Assembly (NCBI GenBank): GCA_947626405.1
Contig: CANQSE010000152.1
Location: 1-5,488, forward strand
Direction: 5' to 3'
Origin: an uncultured Acetatifactor sp.
GTDB taxonomy: Bacteria > Bacillota > Clostridia > Lachnospirales > Lachnospiraceae
DNA: 5,488 nt
How positions within the stretch are numbered: the stretch's first letter is position 1; the number at the start of each line of letters is the position of its first letter. The translations under genes were made by a program, and so were the position numbers. The notes under the pieces were generated by a model. That model searched no databases and was not told the origin of the DNA. It was given only the letters and a program-made list of their open reading frames with translations. Below are positions 1 through 3,749 of the stretch, in pieces.

Positions 1-26
1 GCTGTTAAGTTGTGTTGTACTACCAT
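1..26 (-). CDS. Flagellin (hag/fliC-type), N-terminal 9 codons only; gene runs off the left edge
   Basis: The minus strand has an ATG at 26-24 followed by codons reading MVVQHNLT and then GC-, which must be Ala. MVV-x-HN-x-x-A is the typical start of clostridial flagellins, where it leads into the conserved N-terminal D0 helix that polymerises in the filament and is recognised by the flagellar export system. Only about nine residues are visible, so domain content, length and C-terminus cannot be judged. The call rests on three agreeing signals: the N-terminal motif, a perfect AAGGAGG ribosome binding site 7 bases upstream, and a sigma-28 type promoter about 267 bases upstream of the ATG. Flagellin is among the most strongly expressed sigma-28 genes in motile Firmicutes. 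Another protein sharing this short start cannot be fully excluded. Confidence 0.82.
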
Positions 27-33
27 AAGTTTA

Positions 34-40
34 CCTCCTT
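34..40 (-). promoter_or_regulatory. Ribosome binding site of the flagellin gene, overlapping a possible CsrA site
   Basis: The minus strand carries AAGGAGG at 40-34, a perfect anti-16S match, with a 7-base spacer to the ATG at 26. The context ACAAGGAGG also resembles the CsrA consensus (RUACARGGAUGU, with GGA as its core). CsrA bound here would therefore block the ribosome, as established for the B. subtilis hag mRNA. The SD role is direct; the CsrA role is inferred. Confidence 0.9.
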
Positions 41-46
41 GTTTTG

Positions 47-71
47 ACTGCGCAAATCCTTTTGCGTCAGT
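47..71 (-). promoter_or_regulatory. Hairpin with AGGA loop upstream of the flagellin SD; candidate CsrA binding site
   Basis: On the minus strand ACTG (71-68) pairs with CAGT (50-47) and CGCAAA (66-61) pairs with TTTGCG (56-51). This gives a 10-bp stem with one bulged A at 67 and the tetraloop AGGA at 60-57. The stem ends 6 bases before the AAGGAGG. A GGA in a hairpin loop is the preferred CsrA ligand. Paired with the GGA in the SD it reproduces the two-site layout (BS1 hairpin, BS2 on the SD) known for B. subtilis hag. The fold is read by eye. Protein binding is inferred, and csrA/fliW are not in this window. Confidence 0.55.
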
Positions 72-91
72 ATTGCTGATATTTAATTTTC

Positions 92-147
92 TCTTAGGAG
101 CGTTCTCCTGAATCCGTGATGCGGAACCGAGGCGTTCTCTCCTAAAA
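92..147 (-). promoter_or_regulatory. Mutually exclusive GGAG/CUCC pairings in the flagellin leader
   Basis: The segment CTCCT at 100-96 has two possible partners on the minus strand. It can close a local tetraloop hairpin with AGGAG at 109-105 (loop AACG). Alternatively, as CTCCTAAGA (100-92), it can pair over a longer distance with TTTTAGGAG at 147-139 in a 9-bp helix with one G-U pair, enclosing a small hairpin TCCG/CGGA at 125-113. The two AGGAG copies sit in near-direct repeats (AGGAGAGAACGC and AGGAGAACGC). Because both folds use the same bases, only one can form at a time. No energy calculation was done. Confidence 0.4.
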
Positions 148-152
148 TATAG

Positions 153-211
153 TAACCGGATGCGTCCGCCCTACGGCCGGGCCCTGACGTTCGTGCATCC
201 ACATCCGATTA
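153..211 (-). promoter_or_regulatory. Long capped helix in the flagellin leader
   Basis: On the minus strand TAATCGGATGTG (211-200) can pair with CGCATCCGGTTA (164-153), giving 12 continuous base pairs of which two are G-U. Inside it, GCCC (182-179) and GGGC (171-168) form a 4-bp hairpin with a 7-nt loop. A shifted register is also possible, with GGATGC (200-195) pairing GCATCC (163-158). This is the most stable-looking element of the leader. It starts one base after the hairpin at 227-213, so the two helices could stack. No known RNA family was recognised. Confidence 0.45.
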
Positions 212-212
212 T

Positions 213-227
213 TACCGCGATGCGGTA
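213..227 (-). promoter_or_regulatory. Perfect 6-bp hairpin in the flagellin leader
   Basis: TACCGC (227-222) and GCGGTA (218-213) are exact complements separated by the triloop ATC. No U-tract follows, so this is not an intrinsic terminator. It is part of the leader architecture. Confidence 0.45.
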
Positions 228-236
228 TGTAAAGCC

Positions 237-286
237 TGTAAACACTCCTCAGTCCTGATGTTTAGCCGACTGTTTTGTTGTTTACA
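237..286 (-). promoter_or_regulatory. Nested stem-loop at the predicted 5' end of the flagellin mRNA
   Basis: TGTAAACA (286-279) pairs with TGTTTACA (244-237) over 8 bp, and inside it CAGTC (272-268) pairs with GACTG (254-250) over 5 bp. The outer strand begins almost exactly where the sigma-28 promoter predicts transcription to start, so the RNA 5' end would be base-paired. Such 5'-terminal stems are known to slow decay of abundant mRNAs, for example E. coli ompA. The stability role here is inferred. Confidence 0.45.
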
Positions 287-292
287 CTTTAT

Positions 293-319
293 ATATCGAC
301 CCGCTTTCAAAATACTTTA
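293..319 (-). promoter_or_regulatory. Sigma-28 (SigD/FliA) flagellar promoter for flagellin
   Basis: The minus strand reads TAAA at 319-316, then exactly 15 bases, then GTCGATAT at 300-293. The Bacillus SigD consensus is TAAA-N15-GCCGATAT, so only one base of the -10 differs. The -35 continues as TAAAGTAT, close to the extended TAAAGTTT. Transcription should start near 286. The orientation and the flagellin start downstream fit a late flagellar gene driven by the motility sigma factor, whose gene is not in this window. Confidence 0.78.
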
Positions 320-330
320 GAGAAAATTTG

Positions 331-362
331 AAAAAAATCTCTGCCACGGCGTCGATTAGCCG
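331..362 (-). terminator. Possible weak intrinsic terminator after the aldo/keto reductase gene
   Basis: Downstream of the reductase stop, CGGC (362-359) pairs with GCCG (350-347) around an 8-nt loop, and a run of seven T follows at 337-331 on the transcript strand. The stem is only 4 bp and is separated from the T run by 9 bases, so it does not meet the usual standard. It is recorded because it is the only candidate between this gene and the flagellar promoter. Confidence 0.22.
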
Positions 363-367
363 GTAAA

Positions 368-1507
368 TTACTGTAAAACAAATTCTTTTTTGTCCAAATC
401 CGCCTGCACTCTCTCCAGATCTTTGCGGATAGACAGCTTCTGAGGGCACACCGCCTCGCATTTTCCGCATTTTACACAGCACTTTGCCTGCTTTGTCTCG
501 CCCATTGCGTTTTCCCACTGCCACTTGACCACATTGTAATTCTGGTACATGTGGTACGTGTTCCACACCCTGAAATTGCCCGGGATATCGACTCCGGCGG
601 GACAGGGCATGCAGTAACGGCATCCTGTACAGCCGTTCTGCACACGGCTGTTTATCAGTTTTACAATGTCGTTTATCTCATTGCTCTCCTTTTGTGAGAG
701 CGGCTTAAAGGATCCAAACGTTTTGAGGTTGTCCTCCACCTGCTCCATGGTTGACATTCCGCTTAATACAACCTTTACCCCGGGCAGGCTTCCCACCCAG
801 CGCAGTGCAAAGGAAGCCACCGACGCCTCGGGATCAAGCGCGCGGAAACGCCCCGTGATGTCTTCTGCGAAAGCAGCAAGCGATCCTCCCTTTACAGGCT
901 CCATAACAACAAGCGGGACACCCTTCTGCTCAGCCAGCTTATATCCCTTAAGCCCGGCCTGTTCCTCGGCATCCATGTAATTGAGCTGTATCTGGCAGAA
1001 ATCCCATTCCCGATAATTTAAAATCGTTTCAAAAGCATCGTAGCCGTCGTGGAATGAAAATCCCATGTTGCGGATCCTTCCCTGCTTCTTTAAGTCTGCC
1101 ATCCAGTCCACGACGCCCAGCCTCACCATATCCTCAAACCGGCTTTTCCCCAGGGCATGCAAAAGGTAAAAGTCTATGTAGTCGGTCTGGAGTTTCTTAA
1201 GCTGCTCCTCAAAAATTCTCTTTGCATCCTCCACGGAGTTTACCATCCAGAGCGGCAGCTTTGTGGCAAGATAAAATGAATTTCTGTCATATTTCTTCAG
1301 TACCTTTCCCACAAACAGCTCACTGTCGCCGCCGTGGTAGGGATAAGCGGTATCGATGTAATTGACGCCTGCAGCAATGGCTTTATCCATCATTCGTTCC
1401 GCCTCCGGCTCGTCGATCTTGCCTTCCGGCGTCACGGGGAAACGCATACAGCCAAATCCAAGCAGAGATGTCTCGATTCCAAGCTTTTCCATCTTTCTCT
1501 TTTCCAT
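368..1507 (-). CDS. Aldo/keto reductase with C-terminal dicluster 4Fe-4S domain (COG1453 type)
   Basis: The 379-residue protein is a TIM-barrel oxidoreductase fused to a ferredoxin-like tail. The barrel spans roughly residues 8-275 and shows the tetrad Asp52 (IDTA), Tyr57, Lys83 (ATKL) and His117 (LLHAL). The GFSFHD segment near 149-154, EPVKGG near 203-208 and LSGMS near 248-252 match the usual cofactor-side loops. The tail has two cysteine motifs: CX2CX2CX2CP at 293-303 (CTGCRYCMPCP, then GVDIPGNF) and CX2CX2CX3CP at 344-355. Members of this family are cytoplasmic and thought to couple carbonyl or related reductions to electron transfer, but the substrate is unknown. An upstream in-frame ATG at 1552 exists. 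The start at 1507 was chosen because AAGGAGG lies 7 bases before it and because homologues begin close to this MEKR-like start. The gene follows capA by 50 bases and could be read from the same transcript. Confidence 0.94.
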   Translation of the reverse strand: MEKRKMEKLGIETSLLGFGCMRFPVTPEGKIDEPEAERMMDKAIAAGVNYIDTAYPYHGGDSELFVGKVLKKYDRNSFYLATKLPLWMVNSVEDAKRIFEEQLKKLQTDYIDFYLLHALGKSRFEDMVRLGVVDWMADLKKQGRIRNMGFSFHDGYDAFETILNYREWDFCQIQLNYMDAEEQAGLKGYKLAEQKGVPLVVMEPVKGGSLAAFAEDITGRFRALDPEASVASFALRWVGSLPGVKVVLSGMSTMEQVEDNLKTFGSFKPLSQKESNEINDIVKLINSRVQNGCTGCRYCMPCPAGVDIPGNFRVWNTYHMYQNYNVVKWQWENAMGETKQAKCCVKCGKCEAVCPQKLSIRKDLERVQADLDKKEFVLQ

Positions 1508-1514
1508 TCTGTTT

Positions 1515-1521
1515 CCTCCTT
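1515..1521 (-). promoter_or_regulatory. Ribosome binding site deciding the aldo/keto reductase start
   Basis: AAGGAGG at 1521-1515 on the minus strand lies 7 bases before the ATG at 1507. The alternative in-frame ATG at 1552 lies upstream of this site and has no comparable SD, so the shorter protein is preferred. Confidence 0.88.
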
Positions 1522-1557
1522 TTTTCCTTATAATATATTTTCTATAACACATTCTCT

Positions 1558-2766
1558 TTAAAATGCTTCGCTCTCCGTTATCAGTCCGTCGCTGTCAAAC
1601 TGCAGTCCGAAATCCCGACTGTATTCATTAAGCTTTTCGATGATCCTTGCCGCTTCATCTCCCTGCGCAGGGGTAGGTTTATAGTCGTTTCTGTTTGCCA
1701 CGGAGCTTACGGAGCACGGTATAACCTTTAGAAGCGAGCCTTCCTGCTTTTCCCCGTCCACAAATGTAAAGGTCTGCTGTACAATCAGACAGTCCTTGTC
1801 TTCGGGATTTCTGTTCGCACCAAAGCAGAAATTTCCAAGGCTGTATATAATATACCTGCCCTGATATTCCTCTATTCCCTGGATCACATGGGGATGATGG
1901 CCGATGACAACGTCCGCGCCCCAGTCAATACATTTATGCCCCAGGGTTTTCTGATATTCCTCCGGGTAATATTCCCTCTCGATCCCCCAGTGGCAGCAGA
2001 CCAGAACCAACCCGCATCCCTCGCCGCGCAGCGTCTCAATCCCATTCTTAATATATTTTTCCACTCCTGCGCCCTGTCCCACCTCGTTCACAGACACAAA
2101 GCCAACGGCAATTCCCTCAGGAGTCACATATGTACCGTAATTTCCGTCATAGGCATATACTATTCCGGCTTCCTTGAGAGCCTCCACCGTATCGTCCGAT
2201 CCGGCCTCCAAATAGTCCAGGCGGTGATTGTTTCCCATGCTCACCGCCTCCACGCTGCCGGCAGTGAGAATTTCCGTATACTCGGGGTCTCCGCTGATGG
2301 AATATGTCTGACCCTCCCTGCGTTCCTGAGACAGTGTAAGAGGACCTTCAAGGTTCACGATTGTCATGCTGTCGCTGGAAAAAATATCGTATACATTTTC
2401 AAAAAAATATTGAGGATCCTGCTGTTTGTCATAAGTTTCCCTGAATGTTCCCCAATATCCCTGCTCGTAGTAGTTGCCCATTGTCACATCCCCTGCGGCT
2501 GAGATTGTGACAGATAACACCTGATGCTCCGGCTCGGACGGCTCTGTCGATTCCAGCGGCTCCTTAGCGGCTTCGTCTTTCTCCTCTGTTTTACGGGTAG
2601 GCACGGGTTGCACCGGCTGTATCTGCGAAACGGGGGGCAGAGCCGAAGAATCCGCAGACGGCAGAGGAGTAACTCCCGGAAGTGTTATGCTTATATCGTC
2701 GCCGCATCCTGTAAATAAACATAAAATGATGCCCGTCAACAATAAGATGTCAGGTATTTTTTTCAT
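1558..2766 (-). CDS. CapA/PgsA-family metallophosphatase-like protein, probable lipoprotein
   Basis: The 402-residue product begins with a short basic, then hydrophobic stretch ending in LFTGC. This suggests a signal peptidase II lipobox with Cys21 as the lipidated residue; Phe at -3 is less common than Leu. Residues 22-82 form a linker rich in Pro, Ser, Thr and Glu, as expected for spacing a domain away from the membrane. The CapA fold follows with its metal-site motifs intact: GDVTMG at 92-97, NLEGP at 138-142, GNNH at 178-181, HWG at 259-261, GHHPH at 289-293 and YSLGNF at 308-313. Family members take part in poly-gamma-glutamate capsule synthesis or anchoring, but many clostridial paralogues occur without pgsB/pgsC and have no proven role. 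No other pgs gene is seen here. The start lies 8 bases after the LCP stop, so the two are likely co-transcribed. Confidence 0.94.
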   Translation of the reverse strand: MKKIPDILLLTGIILCLFTGCGDDISITLPGVTPLPSADSSALPPVSQIQPVQPVPTRKTEEKDEAAKEPLESTEPSEPEHQVLSVTISAAGDVTMGNYYEQGYWGTFRETYDKQQDPQYFFENVYDIFSSDSMTIVNLEGPLTLSQERREGQTYSISGDPEYTEILTAGSVEAVSMGNNHRLDYLEAGSDDTVEALKEAGIVYAYDGNYGTYVTPEGIAVGFVSVNEVGQGAGVEKYIKNGIETLRGEGCGLVLVCCHWGIEREYYPEEYQKTLGHKCIDWGADVVIGHHPHVIQGIEEYQGRYIIYSLGNFCFGANRNPEDKDCLIVQQTFTFVDGEKQEGSLLKVIPCSVSSVANRNDYKPTPAQGDEAARIIEKLNEYSRDFGLQFDSDGLITESEAF

Positions 2767-2774
2767 TTTAAGGG

Positions 2775-3722
2775 TTACTCTCCATAAATATTCTCTCTGA
2801 GGTATCTTTTGTTCGTCTCGAAATCAACCTTCAGCACAGACATGCCGCGAATGGTGGCGTTACTGTATGTGCCCGGCTGAGGGATCGTATCTGAAACCAT
2901 GTCATACTTCAAAAAGCGCCACGACGTAAGAGCCAGCCGGAAACATTCACCTTTTGTGAGGTTGGTTGTAAGATTTGGAAGCAGTTCATCCGCAAGCTGA
3001 CCCGCGCCCGAAAACAAAGAACCGGGAAGCTTATGAAAAACCTCCGCCAGAACCTTGCGTTGACGCTCCGTGCGCCCGAAATCTGTCCCAATATAACGGA
3101 TGCGGCAGTAGGCAAGCGCCTGGGGTCCGTTCAAATGCACCATGCCGTCTGCGGAGACGTCCATATTGTCCGTACCCTGGGGTCTGTCGGTGAGCCTGTT
3201 GTATTCCATAAGATATCCGTTTACATATTCTATTTCTTCAGATGTCAGCTCCAGATCAATGCCGTCCACCGCGTCCACAAGTCCGGCAAAGGCCTCGAAA
3301 TTTACAAGGATATAACGGTTTACCGGAATGTCAAAATTTTGCTCTATTGTTTCCATGAGAAGGCCGGGTCCGCCAAAGGAATATGCGGCGTTTAGTCTGT
3401 TGCCATCCCTTTCGGGAATATCAACATAAATATCCCTAAGCAGGGACGTCATGCGGATTGTCCCTGTCTTTGTGCTGATCGACAAAAGGATCATGGCGTC
3501 GGAACGCCCGTCCTCCCCGTTTTGTCGGGAATCGTTGCCTATCAGCAGAATATTTGTCACTCCGTCCTCCTGCAGCGGCTTTGAGGAAAAATCCTGTATC
3601 TCAGAATAATTCATTTTGCCGTACGCAATTCCCACAAGCCAGTACAGCGCCAGCAAAAGCAGGGCAAAAAGAATTACAATGAGCAAAAGAACGCGTCTGA
3701 GACGGGACTTTATTTTTTTCAT
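2775..3722 (-). CDS. LCP (LytR-CpsA-Psr) family cell-wall polymer ligase
   Basis: The 315-residue protein has a basic N-terminus, one membrane segment at about 11-32 and an extracellular LCP domain at about 55-230. LCP enzymes move polyprenyl-phosphate-linked glycopolymers (teichoic acids, capsule or other wall polysaccharides) onto peptidoglycan at the outer face of the membrane. The expected motifs are present: LLIGNDSR at 59-66, GRSDAMILLS at 72-81, SLLRDIYVDIP at 93-103 with the Arg-Asp pair at 96-97, NAAYSFGG at 111-118, LNGPQALAYCRIRY at 197-210 and DFGRTERQR at 214-222. The length is normal for a single-domain member without a C-terminal LytR_C extension. The start is supported by GGAAAGG 9 bases upstream. 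It lies 27 bases after the GH3 stop and 8 bases before the CapA-family gene. The specific polymer cannot be told from the sequence. Confidence 0.95.
   Translation of the reverse strand: MKKIKSRLRRVLLLIVILFALLLLALYWLVGIAYGKMNYSEIQDFSSKPLQEDGVTNILLIGNDSRQNGEDGRSDAMILLSISTKTGTIRMTSLLRDIYVDIPERDGNRLNAAYSFGGPGLLMETIEQNFDIPVNRYILVNFEAFAGLVDAVDGIDLELTSEEIEYVNGYLMEYNRLTDRPQGTDNMDVSADGMVHLNGPQALAYCRIRYIGTDFGRTERQRKVLAEVFHKLPGSLFSGAGQLADELLPNLTTNLTKGECFRLALTSWRFLKYDMVSDTIPQPGTYSNATIRGMSVLKVDFETNKRYLRENIYGE
2778..2783 (-). promoter_or_regulatory. Ribosome binding site of the CapA-family gene inside the LCP gene end
   Basis: GGAGAG (2783-2778) forms the last two sense codons of the LCP gene and stands 11 bases before the CapA-family ATG at 2766. 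No better SD lies in the 8-base gap. The placement suggests that translation of the two genes is coupled. Confidence 0.55.
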
Positions 3723-3731
3723 CTCGCAAAA

Positions 3732-3738
3732 CCTTTCC
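3732..3738 (-). promoter_or_regulatory. Ribosome binding site of the LCP gene
   Basis: GGAAAGG (3738-3732) on the minus strand lies 9 bases before the ATG at 3722, in the 27-base gap after the GH3 stop. It is weaker than the AAGGAGG sites used by the reductase and flagellin genes. Confidence 0.65.
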
Positions 3739-3749
3739 GAAAAATTTCC

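Larger units (their letters stand above)
27..286 (-). promoter_or_regulatory. Long structured 5' leader of the flagellin mRNA
   Basis: From the start site predicted by the sigma-28 promoter (near 286) to the ATG at 26 lie about 260 nt with no convincing gene. The stretch can form at least five helices in order: 286-237, 227-213, 211-153, alternatives within 147-92, and 71-47. It contains ten GGA trinucleotides on the transcript strand, and its middle part (about 131-200) is GC-rich compared with its ends. The bases between the helices, such as 90-72 and 46-41, are A-rich and look unpaired. It shows none of the conserved c-di-GMP-I riboswitch blocks, and no U-tract follows any stem, so control at translation or mRNA stability is more likely than attenuation. 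Leader function is an inference from structure and position. Confidence 0.6.

Noticed and set aside
47..200. Possible c-di-GMP-I (GEMM) riboswitch in the flagellin leader
   Set aside because: GACGCAAA occurs at 68-61 on the minus strand, like part of the GEMM core, but the other conserved blocks (CACRGGGCAAACC and the tetraloop-receptor parts) are absent. The GCAAA is used in the AGGA-loop hairpin.
263..291. Second sigma-28-like promoter (TAAA at 291-288 with GTCGGCTA at 270-263)
   Set aside because: The spacing is 17 and the -10 matches the consensus poorly. The TAAA-N15-GTCGATAT site just upstream is much better.
305..333. Inverted repeat TTTCAAA/TTTGAAA around the sigma-28 -35 region
   Set aside because: It is A/T-only apart from one pair, with a 15-base loop, and is likely in AT-rich DNA by chance. 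An operator cannot be supported.
282..623. 113-codon minus-strand frame overlapping the end of the reductase gene and the flagellar promoter
   Set aside because: It is a shifted frame of the reductase Fe-S region, with Cys/Arg-rich content and no independent support.
1522..1557. AT-rich segment with TATA-like strings before the aldo/keto reductase gene, as a possible promoter
   Set aside because: Several -10-like hexamers exist but no -35 of useful quality lies 16-18 bases upstream. A TTGACA at 1598-1593 has no -10 at the right distance.
1888..2502. 204-codon open frame on the plus strand
   Set aside because: It lies fully opposite the CapA-family gene, whose motifs are intact, and its translation looks like no known protein.
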